The translations under genes and the position numbers were made by a program. From an uncultured Alphaproteobacteria bacterium (GTDB lineage Bacteria; Pseudomonadota; Alphaproteobacteria; RF32; CAG-239), in NCBI GenBank assembly GCA_910584385.1, contig CAJUAK010000007.1, forward strand, positions 1-64,000: 64,000 bases of DNA. The letters run 5' to 3'. Positions 33,503 to 42,046 of the stretch are shown here, one piece after another. Every line of letters begins with the position of its first letter. Position 1 is the first letter of the stretch. The notes below the pieces were generated by a model, which worked only from the letters and a program-made list of their open reading frames with translations, ran no database searches and was not told the DNA's origin.

Positions 33503-34413
33503 GCGATTACAGCAAACATTTCCCGGTCATGCTTCCCGAAGTTTTAGACGCTCTTGCGCCTAAAGACGGCGAAATTTACGTTGACGCCACTTTTGGCAAC
33601 GGTGGATACAGCGAAGCCATTTTGTCCGCGGCAGATTGCAAAGTTATCGCCCTTGACAGGGATCCCGGCGTTCGGGAAAGGGCTGAAGAACTAAAAGCCG
33701 CTTTCGGCGCCCGTTTTGATTTCCGCGCCGGCTGTTTCGGCAATTTTGCAAAACTTGTTTCTGAAACCGTAAACGGCGCTGTTTTTGATATTGGCGTTTC
33801 TTCCATGCAGTTAGATGAGGCGCAAAGGGGCTTTTCTTTCAGCAAAGAAGCCCCCTTGGACATGCGGATGTCGCAAACCGGCGCCTCCGCTGCCGATTTG
33901 GTAAATTCTTTGGAAGAAAAAGAGCTTGCCGACCTCATTTACCAATTTGGAGAAGAAAGAAACTCCCGCGCCATTGCCAGAAAAATCGCCGAGGCTCGTG
34001 CCCAAGCGCCGATTGAAACGACGACCCGCCTCGCAGAAATCATTTATCAGGTTAATAAGAAAAAACATGACCAGATTGATCCGGCAACCCGCACCTTTCA
34101 GGCTTTGCGCATTGCGGTCAACGATGAATTGGGCGAATTGGCAAAAGGTTTGGAGGGTGCCGCCGCGCGCCTTTCCTCCGGCGGACGCCTTGTTGTTGTG
34201 GATTTTCATTCTTTGGAAGACCGCCTGGTTAAAAACTTTTTCAAACAGAAGTCCGGGAAAAATATCAGCGTTTCACGCTATATGCCCCTGCCTTCCGTGC
34301 AACAGGATATCCTTTTTAAGGATTGTTCAAAAGCGATTCTTCCTTCCAAGGAAGAACTGGATAAAAACAAACGCTCCCGTTCGGCAAAGCTCCGCTATGC
34401 CATCCGGTGTTAA
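33499..34413 (+). CDS. rsmH: 16S rRNA (cytosine-1402-N4)-methyltransferase
   Basis: SAM-dependent methyltransferase modifying 16S rRNA in the P-site. At 304 residues it is full length. The SAM-binding loop VDATFGNGGY covers residues 28-37, ALDRDP follows near 52, and the C-terminal VVVDFHSLEDRLVK motif is intact. Its ATG overlaps the mraZ stop (ATGA). Second gene of the division cluster. Confidence 0.97.
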   Translation: MSDYSKHFPVMLPEVLDALAPKDGEIYVDATFGNGGYSEAILSAADCKVIALDRDPGVRERAEELKAAFGARFDFRAGCFGNFAKLVSETVNGAVFDIGVSSMQLDEAQRGFSFSKEAPLDMRMSQTGASAADLVNSLEEKELADLIYQFGEERNSRAIARKIAEARAQAPIETTTRLAEIIYQVNKKKHDQIDPATRTFQALRIAVNDELGELAKGLEGAAARLSSGGRLVVVDFHSLEDRLVKNFFKQKSGKNISVSRYMPLPSVQQDILFKDCSKAILPSKEELDKNKRSRSAKLRYAIRC

Positions 34414-34429
34414 TGAGATAAGGAAAACA

Positions 34430-34816
34430 ATGATGAACAACACAAAAATCGCCGCTTTTTTCTTATGGATTTCCCTTCCCTGCCTGTTGGGCTTTGGTTC
34501 GCTCATTATGAAAAACCAGGTGCAAAACCTGGAAAAAGAGCTCAACGGCTTAAACAGCGCCATCCGGGAAGATATTAAAGCCATCCATGTGTTAAAAGCC
34601 GAATGGAGCCATTTGAACAATCCGGAAAGATTAAGGAAACTCGCCGCCAAACATATTGCATTAAATCAACTGCGCCCTGAACAAATTATTAACTATTCTG
34701 AGTTACCATTTGAATATGAAAACAACGAATCGCGCCAGGCTTTGGCCAGAAAGAATATATCCGGCTATGCCGCGCGCAATAAAGAACTTAAGAAACTTGT
34801 AAAAGCCCAGCGTTAA
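34430..34816 (+). CDS. ftsL: Cell division protein FtsL
   Basis: A 128-residue bitopic divisome protein: transmembrane helix about 7-25, then a coiled coil (KNQVQNLEKELNGLNSAI...) and a periplasmic tail. The start ATG at 34430 has AGGA 5 nt upstream; the same frame runs open further upstream inside rsmH, but that is only overlap. Position between rsmH and ftsI is the classical ftsL location and supports the call despite low sequence conservation. Confidence 0.85.
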   Translation: MMNNTKIAAFFLWISLPCLLGFGSLIMKNQVQNLEKELNGLNSAIREDIKAIHVLKAEWSHLNNPERLRKLAAKHIALNQLRPEQIINYSELPFEYENNESRQALARKNISGYAARNKELKKLVKAQR

Positions 34817-34844
34817 GCTGGCCGGGACAACAGGCTGCAGGAAG

Positions 34845-36584
34845 ATGTCGGAAAAGTATTTTTCCAAAAATAAGAACGGGGATTTTTACCTTCCCGGACA
34901 AGAAATAAAAATAGGCAAAAGCATATCTTTTTGCAGCAACGAAGCCGCAAAAGACCCGCTGACCTCATGCAAAAACCGCCTTTGTTTTGCCATTTTCTGC
35001 TTCTGCGCCGTTTATATGGTTATCTGCCTGCGGCTATTTGACGTATGCCTGAACGGAAATTACATTTCACGCAGCCGCGAATATGTTGCCGCTTCAACCA
35101 CCGGTTCGCCCATAAAGCGCGCAGATATTGTCGACCGAAACGGCACGATTTTGGCGACATCCCTTCCCACGGTCAACCTTTATGCCAACCCTAAAAAAGT
35201 TTTTGCCCCTAAAAAAGCGGCGCGCGAATTACACAAGATTTTGCCCGAACTGAGCGAAGAATCGCTTTACGACAAATTGACCCACAAAGGCAAATTTGTA
35301 TACCTCAAGCGCAACCTCACGCCTTCCCAGCAATATCAGATTAATGCTTTGGGCATTCCCGGGCTTGATTTTGAAAACGGCGAAAAACGCGTATACCCCC
35401 ATCAGAATCTTTTTGCCCAGGTTTTAGGCAGCACGGATATTGACAATAACGGCGTTTCGGGTATTGAACGGGAACTAAACGAACGTTTGGTACAATCGGA
35501 CATTCCCCTGCAGTTGACGGTTGATGCCGGCATTCAGGATACAATCCGGGAATTTTTGATTGAAGGCTGCAAAAAGTACAGTGCCCTCGGCGCCACGGCT
35601 ATTTTAATGGATGTTCAGACCAGTGAAATCATCGCCATGGTTTCTGTTCCTGATTATGATCCAAACAATATCAAGGTGGAAAGCGAACGCGCCTTATTTA
35701 ACATGGCAACTAAAGGCGTTTATGAGCCGGGTTCGGTTTTAAAAGTTTTTAACACGGCTATGTCTTTGGAAAGCGGCAAAGTAAAGGTTAATGAAAAATT
35801 TGACGCCACGCAGCCTTTGAAGCTCAAATATAACGTGATTAAAGACTACCGCGGCGAAAACCGCTGGCTGAGCGTTCCAGAAATTCTGGTTTATTCATCA
35901 AATATCGGCTCTGCGCGCATGGCTTTGAAAGCCGGCGGCACCGAACAGCGCAACTTTTTGGAAAAAATCGGCTTTTTCCATGAGTTGAATGTCGAAGTTG
36001 CCGAAAGGGGCACGCCTCTGGTTCCCAAACGCTGGGGCGACGGAACCATTGCCACGGTTGCGTTTGGATATGGCATTGCCGTTTCGCCGCTGCATGTCAT
36101 TACCGGCTTTTCCGCTGTGGTTAATGGCGGCATATATCACAACCCGACACTTGTTAAAACCGATAAAAAAGAAGAAGGGCACCGGGTTATTTCATATAAC
36201 ACATCCAAAGCCATGAGAAAATTGCTGCGTTTGGTCGTAACGGACGGTTCCGGAAAGCGTGCAAATATTGCCGGCTATGAGATTGCCGGCAAAACGGGAA
36301 CAGCCAACAAGCTTTCTGACAACGGAAAATATGTTGACAAGAAAGTTCGCACGACCTTTGTTTCAACCTTCCCAGCGAGCGATCCTAAATATGCCTTTTT
36401 AATGATGATGGACGAGCCTAAAGCCACCAAAGAAACCTGGGGCTTTGTTACTGCCGGCTGGAACACCGTGCCAACCGCCGGAAAAATCTTAACGGCAATT
36501 GCGCCACAGCTTAACCTGAAAGCAAATTACGATTTAGACGAACTGCGCCGCGCCCGCATTATCGAAGCTTCTTACAGCAAATAA
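34845..36584 (+). CDS. ftsI: Peptidoglycan transpeptidase FtsI (PBP3)
   Basis: Septal class B penicillin-binding protein. Cytoplasmic N-terminus, transmembrane helix about 46-66, pedestal domain starting at KRADIVDRNGTILA, then the transpeptidase domain with Ser297-V-L-K300, Ser351-S-N353 and Lys483-T-G485. The 579 residues are normal. Fourth gene of the cluster. The murE-murF-mraY genes that usually follow are absent; an acetyltransferase and a terminator come next. Confidence 0.96.
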   Translation: MSEKYFSKNKNGDFYLPGQEIKIGKSISFCSNEAAKDPLTSCKNRLCFAIFCFCAVYMVICLRLFDVCLNGNYISRSREYVAASTTGSPIKRADIVDRNGTILATSLPTVNLYANPKKVFAPKKAARELHKILPELSEESLYDKLTHKGKFVYLKRNLTPSQQYQINALGIPGLDFENGEKRVYPHQNLFAQVLGSTDIDNNGVSGIERELNERLVQSDIPLQLTVDAGIQDTIREFLIEGCKKYSALGATAILMDVQTSEIIAMVSVPDYDPNNIKVESERALFNMATKGVYEPGSVLKVFNTAMSLESGKVKVNEKFDATQPLKLKYNVIKDYRGENRWLSVPEILVYSSNIGSARMALKAGGTEQRNFLEKIGFFHELNVEVAERGTPLVPKRWGDGTIATVAFGYGIAVSPLHVITGFSAVVNGGIYHNPTLVKTDKKEEGHRVISYNTSKAMRKLLRLVVTDGSGKRANIAGYEIAGKTGTANKLSDNGKYVDKKVRTTFVSTFPASDPKYAFLMMMDEPKATKETWGFVTAGWNTVPTAGKILTAIAPQLNLKANYDLDELRRARIIEASYSK

Positions 36585-36595
36585 GGGCGGATAAG

Positions 36596-37063
36596 ATGAT
36601 TCGTTCCTACCGCCTGCAAGATACGGATAAATTATTGAACCTTTGGTTTGATTCCGTCTGCCAAGGGCATCCTTTTATTGATAAACTTTATTGGGCAAAG
36701 AATATCCAAACCGTGAAGGACGAATACCTTCCCCGGGCGCAAACATTTGTTTTTGAAGACAGAAAGCAGATTAAAGGATTTATCAGCCTTATGGATAATT
36801 ATATCGGCGCGCTGTTTGTCGCTCCCAAATTTCAAAGGCAGAAAATCGGGAAAAAACTTTTGGAATATGTCCGCAGAAGGCGCCCAAACCTGACTCTGGA
36901 GGTTTATTCAAAAAATCTGCACGCTTTGCGTTTTTATCAGAAAAGCGGCTTTAAGCTTGTTTCTGTTTCCTGCGATGATGAAACAAAGGAAGAAAAGCTG
37001 ACGCTTTCCTGGGGCATGGGCTGCAAAAGCGGATTTCATAAGAGGTTTCCCTCAGATTCTTAA
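36596..37063 (+). CDS. GNAT-family N-acetyltransferase
   Basis: A 155-residue protein with the GNAT fold. The acetyl-CoA loop is in APKFQRQKIGKKLLEYVRRR (Q/R-x-x-G-x-G/K variant at about 82-88), and LHALRFYQKSGF is the usual motif B. Resembles YjaB-type enzymes; substrate unknown. It lies 12 bp after ftsI with GGGCGG as ribosome site, so it is co-transcribed with the division genes, and a terminator follows. Confidence 0.88.
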   Translation: MIRSYRLQDTDKLLNLWFDSVCQGHPFIDKLYWAKNIQTVKDEYLPRAQTFVFEDRKQIKGFISLMDNYIGALFVAPKFQRQKIGKKLLEYVRRRRPNLTLEVYSKNLHALRFYQKSGFKLVSVSCDDETKEEKLTLSWGMGCKSGFHKRFPSDS

Positions 37064-37082
37064 AAAAATCATGTGATATTTT

Positions 37083-37107
37083 ATCCTGCTTTGGGCAGGA
37101 TTTTTTG
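37083..37107 (+). terminator. Terminator of the mraZ-ftsI-GNAT operon
   Basis: ATCCTGC-TTTGG-GCAGGAT hairpin followed by TTTTTT. Confidence 0.8.
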
Positions 37108-37127
37108 TATTCGCCGGCGGCGGTTAA

Positions 37128-37512
37128 TTTTGCAGCCGCTGCTCAGCGGCGAGACGAAAGGCAAAGTGCCGGGAGACGGCAATGGCTGACGATAAGCGGG
37201 TGGTTGGTGGGTGTTATCACCGCTGGGAGGTGGTGCGGGCGGTGCAGAGGCGTTGGGTAAGCGACTGGCTGAGGCTCATGGCGACTAACGGTGCGCGGGT
37301 GGTTGGTGGGAGTTATCACCGCTGGGAGGTGGTGCGGGCGGTGCAGAGGCGTTGGATAAGCGACTGGCTGAGAGCCATGATGGCGGACATTGACGGCGGT
37401 GCGTGGGGATTAGCTGGGAACTATGACGGCACGCTCATGACTGGCGATGGGTGGGCGGTGTGTGAGCGGTGCGTGGGTGCTATAGCGGCTGGAGGCGCGT
37501 GGATGATTACGC
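37128..37512. repeat. G-rich island with 99-bp tandem repeat
   Basis: Copies start at 37196 and 37295 and match over about 85-90 bp with only a few differences. The plus strand is strikingly G-rich: in 37201-37260 I count 30 G and 8 C of 60 bases. A degenerate further unit seems to follow to about 37500. An open frame from ATG 37182 translates the repeat as W/R-rich units, but it runs on through the flagellin terminator and antisense to flagellin, so I do not call it a gene. This fills the gap 37064-37562 together with two terminators. Confidence 0.6.
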
Positions 37513-37542
37513 AAAAAAGGCGGGATAAATCCCGCCTTTTTC
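37513..37542. terminator. Terminator of flagellin gene
   Basis: AAAAAAGGCGGGA-TAAA-TCCCGCCTTTTT hairpin just downstream of the minus-strand flagellin stop. Confidence 0.85.
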
Positions 37543-37562
37543 GTTTATTGCTTTTGGCAATA

Positions 37563-38597
37563 TTAGAACAGTTTCAAAACAGACTGAGCTGCCTGAGAAG
37601 CCAAAGACAAAGAATTAATAGCCAACTGCTGTCTGGTTTGCAGAGCGAGCATGTTTGCAGATTCTTCGTTCATGTCAGCCAAGGTCAGTTTGTCTGCACC
37701 TTCTGTCAATACGTTAATCAGATTTTCAGTGAAGTTCTGACGTGTTTCAACGATAGAGTAGTTGTTACCGAATTCAGAAGCTGCATCACGCAGTTCAGAA
37801 ATCGCACCGGTAACAGCATCAATAGACTTATTGATAGCTTCTTTGTCTACAGTACCGGCTGTATCAACCAAACCTGCAGCAGCCGGATCTGTTACCTCTG
37901 TCATTTCATTGGCTGCCAAAGATTCTGCGAAGGTATCTTTTGTTGTCGCTGTGGTAACTTTGTAATATTTGTCACCTTCTTTAACATAAGAATCTACGGC
38001 AGCTCCTTTTGCATAAGCAGAAGATGTTTCCGTTGCTTTAGTACCTTCGGTTGCCCATTTGCCTTTAACTTCAGCCAAGTTTTCATTCAAATTCGTAAGG
38101 TCAGAATAATCTTTACCTTGAATTTCAATGAAGTTTCTGTCATCACCGGTTTTTTCGTTGAATTTAACAGTCAATTTATCACCGCCAGCCAAAAGGTTTA
38201 CACCTTTGTAGCTGGAGTCTTTTGCCAAAGATTGAATTTGATCCAAAATTGAATCGAACTGTTTTGCATAGTTTTCAACTTCTTTAGCATCTGTAGAATC
38301 AGCTGCAGAGCTGGCAACAGCTTTTGCCTGTTCCAAGAAGGAAGTCATTGATTCGATGCCTTCGTTAGCGGCTTTAATGGTCTGAATGCCCTGGCCCATG
38401 CTGTCCAACAAAGAAGACAAGTCATTAGCGCGGTTATTCAAAGACTGAGCCGTGTAGTAAGAAGACGGATTGTCGATTGCAGAGTTAACTTTCAATCCGG
38501 TAGACAATCTCTCTTGAGTGGTGTCCATCAAAGACTGTGTGTTCTGCAAAGACAGAAGGTTCGTGCGCATACTTGCTGTTAATGTAATATCTGACAT
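37563..38597 (-). CDS. Flagellin
   Basis: Filament subunit of about 344 residues. The N-terminal D0/D1 region (MSDITLTASMRTNLLSLQNTQ, here starting at ATG 38597 with GGGAG 9 nt upstream) and C-terminal D1/D0 region (ending NSLSLASQAAQSVLKLF) are conserved. The middle (about 140-250) is variable. An in-frame ATG five codons earlier lacks a ribosome site. It is monocistronic, with a CtrA-type box about 130 bp upstream and two hairpins in the predicted leader. FlaF is encoded at the far right of the window. Confidence 0.95.
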   Translation of the reverse strand: MSDITLTASMRTNLLSLQNTQSLMDTTQERLSTGLKVNSAIDNPSSYYTAQSLNNRANDLSSLLDSMGQGIQTIKAANEGIESMTSFLEQAKAVASSAADSTDAKEVENYAKQFDSILDQIQSLAKDSSYKGVNLLAGGDKLTVKFNEKTGDDRNFIEIQGKDYSDLTNLNENLAEVKGKWATEGTKATETSSAYAKGAAVDSYVKEGDKYYKVTTATTKDTFAESLAANEMTEVTDPAAAGLVDTAGTVDKEAINKSIDAVTGAISELRDAASEFGNNYSIVETRQNFTENLINVLTEGADKLTLADMNEESANMLALQTRQQLAINSLSLASQAAQSVLKLF

Positions 38598-38638
38598 AGT
38601 TTTTACTCCCAATACTATGGTTAATTAAATTAATTCAT

Positions 38639-38687
38639 GCAGCCACTGTTCTTCTGCTGCAATCCTTTTTTACAAAAGTTTGCTTTT
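38639..38687 (-). promoter_or_regulatory. Two hairpins in flagellin leader
   Basis: GCAGC/GCTGC (38639-38660) and CAAAAG-TTTG-CTTTTG (38672-38687) lie between the CtrA-type box and the flagellin ribosome site. In Caulobacter FlbT acts on flagellin mRNA leaders; a similar role here is inference. Confidence 0.35.
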
Positions 38688-38722
38688 GCAAAATCTTTTA
38701 TGAAACCAGCCTATCTCCTATT

Positions 38723-38741
38723 CCTTAACATATCGTTAAGG
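38723..38741. promoter_or_regulatory. CtrA-type box upstream of flagellin
   Basis: Palindrome CCTTAAC-ATATC-GTTAAGG contains TTAA-N7-TTAA on both strands, the full CtrA recognition spacing. It lies between the trcR terminator and the flagellin leader. Confidence 0.55.
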
Positions 38742-38746
38742 ATAAT

Positions 38747-38774
38747 AAAAAACCGGGGCTTTCCCCGGTTTTTT
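38747..38774. terminator. Terminator of trcR
   Basis: AACCGGGG-CTTT-CCCCGGTT hairpin with A- and T-runs, directly after the minus-strand trcR stop. Confidence 0.85.
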
Positions 38775-38775
38775 G

Positions 38776-39393
38776 CTACTTTTCAGCTTTCTTTTTTTCA
38801 GTTTTCTTTTTTGCGGCTGCTTTCTTTTTGGGTTTTGCAGCTTTTTTCTTTGCCGGTTTTGCTTTGGGTTCGGCTGCTGTTTTGGCTTTGGCAATCGCCT
38901 TATCCAAATCTTTTTCAGAGCAGAGACCGATGGTTACCGGATTTTTGGGTTTCAAAACGGCGCTGTCCTTATGGCTGCCTTCGCGGATTGCTTCAATTGT
39001 CGGCTTGGTGGTGCCGATTAATTTGCAGATTTGGGAATCTTTTAACTCCGGATAATTCTTAACAATCCACAAGATGGCGGCAGGCTTATCACTGCGCTGG
39101 GAAGGAGACAAAACCTTCTTGGCTTTGGCATTGCGAGCCTTGACGTTTCTTTCCAGCGGATTTGCCTGAAGTTCGGCTTTCGCGTCCGCTTCGCAGCGGC
39201 GGATTTCTTCCATTGTCAACTGGTTATTGTCCAGAGGGCTTAAGCCCATAATGTTTCCGGAGACATCCCCATCGGCAATCGCCTGGATTTCGAGCTCGTG
39301 CAATTCACAAAAATTGGCAATCTGGCGGAATGTCAAAGTTGTGTTTTCAACCAGCCAAACAGCTGTGGCGCGAGGCATTAAAGGTGCTGTCAT
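38776..39393 (-). CDS. trcR: DUF1013 / TrcR-family cell-cycle regulator
   Basis: A 205-residue protein of the alphaproteobacterial DUF1013 family, which associates with RNA polymerase and cell-cycle control (TrcR). The conserved part is about residues 1-150 (MPRATAVWLVENTTLTFRQIA, DKPAAILWIVKNYPELKDSQI, a helix-turn-helix-like pair). The last 45 or so residues are a Lys/Ala/Pro-rich histone-like tail that may bind nucleic acid. AAAGGA precedes the ATG. Its presence supports the alphaproteobacterial assignment. Confidence 0.88.
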   Translation of the reverse strand: MTAPLMPRATAVWLVENTTLTFRQIANFCELHELEIQAIADGDVSGNIMGLSPLDNNQLTMEEIRRCEADAKAELQANPLERNVKARNAKAKKVLSPSQRSDKPAAILWIVKNYPELKDSQICKLIGTTKPTIEAIREGSHKDSAVLKPKNPVTIGLCSEKDLDKAIAKAKTAAEPKAKPAKKKAAKPKKKAAAKKKTEKKKAEK

Positions 39394-39438
39394 GTTTTTA
39401 TCCTTTCTTGTTTTATATTATTTGCTGTAAGATATAAC

Positions 39439-39469
39439 AAAAAATCCCCTATGGGAATAGGGGATTTTT
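39439..39469. terminator. Terminator
   Basis: ATCCCCTAT/ATAGGGGAT hairpin with flanking A and T runs. It ends the minus-strand gene at 39500-40330. Confidence 0.8.
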
Positions 39470-39499
39470 AATTAATATACAGAAATTTAATATTTTTTC

Positions 39500-40330
39500 T
39501 TAATAACCGCTGTTTTTATTGTAAATGCTCGCCATATTCAGATAACCGACCTGCAGCATTTGCGCCGTTGCCTGATAGCGCGTCGCCTGGATTTGCAGCG
39601 CATTCACGGCAGATAAGGTGTTGCTGGCATAATCCGTGGTCGAAGGGACGATTGACGTTTTCTTGTTCTTTGTATCAGACGACGAGGCTTCCATTGCGAC
39701 ATAATCGTGCTTATAGCTGTTTCCCATTTGTATCTGCAGCGCATAGGCAACATCATCTTTTTGATCGGCGTCTTCCGCACGGGTTACTTTGATGTAATAT
39801 TCGCCTTTTTTAGCACGGTATTCGCCGCTTAAAATCTGGTCCATCGCCTCGCGGGTTTTGGTTCCCTTCTCGGCGGCGCTGTCTCCGACTAAGACATCCC
39901 GTCCGCCTTTTTTCATGTAAACTTCAATGCGCATGCCCGGCGCGGTTAATTCCAGAGGATTCTGATTCGCTTCCTCTTCTTTCTTTTTTTGCTGCTCTTC
40001 CATCCAGCCGGCGGGGTCGTTTTTCCTTTTCAGTTCATCAAGATAAGCATCATATTTTGAAAGGTTCAAAACCTTGTCATCATCGCTGGAAGCATTACGC
40101 AGGGAAATAGACAGTTTGCCGTTGGACTGAACCTGCGTTTTGTAAATGTCTACCGAGTCGTTATTGGCCAGTTTGCCAATCGCGGTCAAACGGGAGTAGT
40201 TCAAACGGGTGTAGCCTAAGTCTCTGGCGTTGGCGAATTTTTCATCAACGTCGTTGACATCCGTAACATTTTTTTCCCAATATTTGGCAGAGGTTTCACC
40301 TAGAACCGCGTTTAACGTGATATCAGCCAT
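39500..40330 (-). CDS. Hypothetical protein with flagellin-like ends
   Basis: A 276-residue protein with no signal peptide or transmembrane segment. The N-terminus MADITLNAVLGETSAKYW recalls the neighbouring flagellin (MSDITLTASMRTNLL). The C-terminus (about residues 235-276: TLSAVNALQIQATRYQATAQMLQ) is an amphipathic helix like flagellin D0. The middle has a Lys/Glu-rich coil (WMEEQQKKKEEE) and a beta-rich part. It might be exported through the flagellar apparatus as an alternative or cap/junction protein, but this is inference. GGAG precedes the ATG; monocistronic. Confidence 0.55.
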   Translation of the reverse strand: MADITLNAVLGETSAKYWEKNVTDVNDVDEKFANARDLGYTRLNYSRLTAIGKLANNDSVDIYKTQVQSNGKLSISLRNASSDDDKVLNLSKYDAYLDELKRKNDPAGWMEEQQKKKEEEANQNPLELTAPGMRIEVYMKKGGRDVLVGDSAAEKGTKTREAMDQILSGEYRAKKGEYYIKVTRAEDADQKDDVAYALQIQMGNSYKHDYVAMEASSSDTKNKKTSIVPSTTDYASNTLSAVNALQIQATRYQATAQMLQVGYLNMASIYNKNSGY

Positions 40331-40402
40331 CTATTTTCTCCACTAAAGCAAATCCTGTTTTATATTTTAACATAATTAAAAGCTTAAAACAATATATAAT
40401 TC

Positions 40403-41974
40403 CTAATATATTAATTTATATATTTCTTCGCTCGCTCCCGTGCTTTCAAGGCGCTTTTCGCCTAAAAATTCTACAGTATAGGAATCAGCGCCCAAATGTT
40501 CCATCACGCCGGCAGTCATTATGATTTCGCCATCATAGGCGTGCTCAAGCAAAGAATTTAAATATTCCGGATTCTGGCGCGCCTCCCCGTCATCTTCAAC
40601 CAATGCGCACATGTTTTTTAAGTTTACGGTATCATCGTTGACTTCATCCTGGTAAAGGGAAATATCTTTCAAAAAGCCAACCGAAAATTTTACCGCCTCG
40701 TTTAGCCTCAAAAAGCGGGCGCTTGTTATGCCGCCTTCTTCCATAATCTGCGTTCCGTTATACTTTCCAAGCAGGCCGGAAATAATGTTATGGATGTCGC
40801 CGCTGACCTTTTGGGAAAATTCTTCTTGCTCCGGACTGGATTCATCAAGAAAACGCAGGCTGCTTTTGATGTTGACGACAGAAGAAAAAATAATCGCAGA
40901 ATCGGTTTTGAGTTCCGGGGCTTCGTTCTCCTCTAACGAAGAATTTAACGCCTCCCATTTGGCAAAACCCGCCTGGAGCGCATCCGTATCCAAAGGCTGG
41001 TCGTTAATGACTTCATACATCAGGCAGGCGCCAATCCCGCTCAAAAAAATGGCGAGTTTGTTATCTTTATAGCCCCTCTTGGCTTCATAAAAGGACGCCA
41101 GGTCGACATTTTCGCCTTCCAAGACTTTGAATGCTTCGTAAAGCAAAGAATTTGCCTCTGAAATCCGCAGCCCGCAAAACCGGGACAGTTCCAAACAGCC
41201 GCCATAAACGATTAACTTAACGCCCAGCTTTGAAAAACTGTCCTGAAAAGCTGATTTTGATTCGAGCTGCGCCAAAAGCTGGCGCAAAAAAGAGATGATA
41301 TACTGCTTATATTCAAACGGCGCTTCGGGGTATACCGGCGTTACATCCGGGTCAAAATCGTCGTTCAGGTTATAAAGCTTATAAATTGCTTCCGCACGCG
41401 ACAAAAAGCGGCGCTCGTCAGAAGCCCCAAGCACTTCGCGCTTTTCAACAAAAACATTCCAGGGAACTTTCTTTAAGACCAGCGGCAGCGCCGTGCTTAA
41501 AAATAAAATAAAGAAGGCGCCAAAAAGAATCGGGCGTAAAATTTCTTCGGGAACAATTTCTTTAATTATCGGCACCAGCAGCGTAATCAGAACATTGGCA
41601 ATGACCAGGCAGAGGATGATAATGGCGATGAGTTTCAGCAAAGCCTTGAACACATTTGGAAGGTGCAGGCTTTTTTGCTGCTCCTGCCCGTTTTTAATTC
41701 CGGCCATTTCTTTTATGTCAACAGAAGAAATTATGTTTTCTTTTTCCTTCTCCTGCTTTTTTTTGTTCGGATTGCTTATATATTCAACGCTCTCCTGGTA
41801 GGTGTTGTCCTGGACGTCAAAAATCTCTTTAATGATTTTTACTTTAAATTTTTCAGTTTCTTTTTCTTTGGCAAGATTTATCGCTTCATAACGCTGTTCG
41901 CTTGAAAAGCGTTCTTCAAGCTTCCAGCCGTCGCCTTTGTCCGTATATACTTCATAATGCGTGATGCTTATCAT
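40403..41974 (-). CDS. Hypothetical membrane protein, 523 residues
   Basis: Soluble N-terminal region of about 105 residues, two transmembrane helices (about 109-137 and 146-167), then a large cytoplasmic domain. The last 60 residues (ALVEDDGEARQ..., DGEIIMTAGVMEHL, VEFLGEKRLES) have the look of the end of a class III nucleotide cyclase-like domain, but I see no catalytic aspartates, so any such domain is degenerate. Family not recognised. AAAGGGC is the ribosome site. It is transcribed alone toward the flagellin-like gene, between it and rpmE. Confidence 0.6.
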   Translation of the reverse strand: MISITHYEVYTDKGDGWKLEERFSSEQRYEAINLAKEKETEKFKVKIIKEIFDVQDNTYQESVEYISNPNKKKQEKEKENIISSVDIKEMAGIKNGQEQQKSLHLPNVFKALLKLIAIIILCLVIANVLITLLVPIIKEIVPEEILRPILFGAFFILFLSTALPLVLKKVPWNVFVEKREVLGASDERRFLSRAEAIYKLYNLNDDFDPDVTPVYPEAPFEYKQYIISFLRQLLAQLESKSAFQDSFSKLGVKLIVYGGCLELSRFCGLRISEANSLLYEAFKVLEGENVDLASFYEAKRGYKDNKLAIFLSGIGACLMYEVINDQPLDTDALQAGFAKWEALNSSLEENEAPELKTDSAIIFSSVVNIKSSLRFLDESSPEQEEFSQKVSGDIHNIISGLLGKYNGTQIMEEGGITSARFLRLNEAVKFSVGFLKDISLYQDEVNDDTVNLKNMCALVEDDGEARQNPEYLNSLLEHAYDGEIIMTAGVMEHLGADSYTVEFLGEKRLESTGASEEIYKLIY

Positions 41975-41992
41975 TGCCCTTTATCCTGAAAT

Positions 41993-42029
41993 AAAAAAAA
42001 CCTGCTTTCAATATAATTGAAAGCAGGTT
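41993..42029 (-). terminator. Terminator of rpmE
   Basis: Perfect 14-bp stem AACCTGCTTTCAAT/ATTGAAAGCAGGTT with a 3-nt loop, followed on the minus strand by a run of T. Confidence 0.9.
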
Positions 42030-42046
42030 AACAAATAGCTAAAGCC

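Noticed and set aside
37182..38252. Long plus-strand open frame of 356 codons across the G-rich island and flagellin
   Set aside because: It runs through the flagellin terminator and is antisense to a clear flagellin gene for two-thirds of its length; only the repeat part could be coding and it lacks its own stop.
38598..38775. Sigma-54 promoter for flagellin
   Set aside because: No GG-N10-GC pair with flanking consensus is present on the minus strand here, unlike upstream of fliK.
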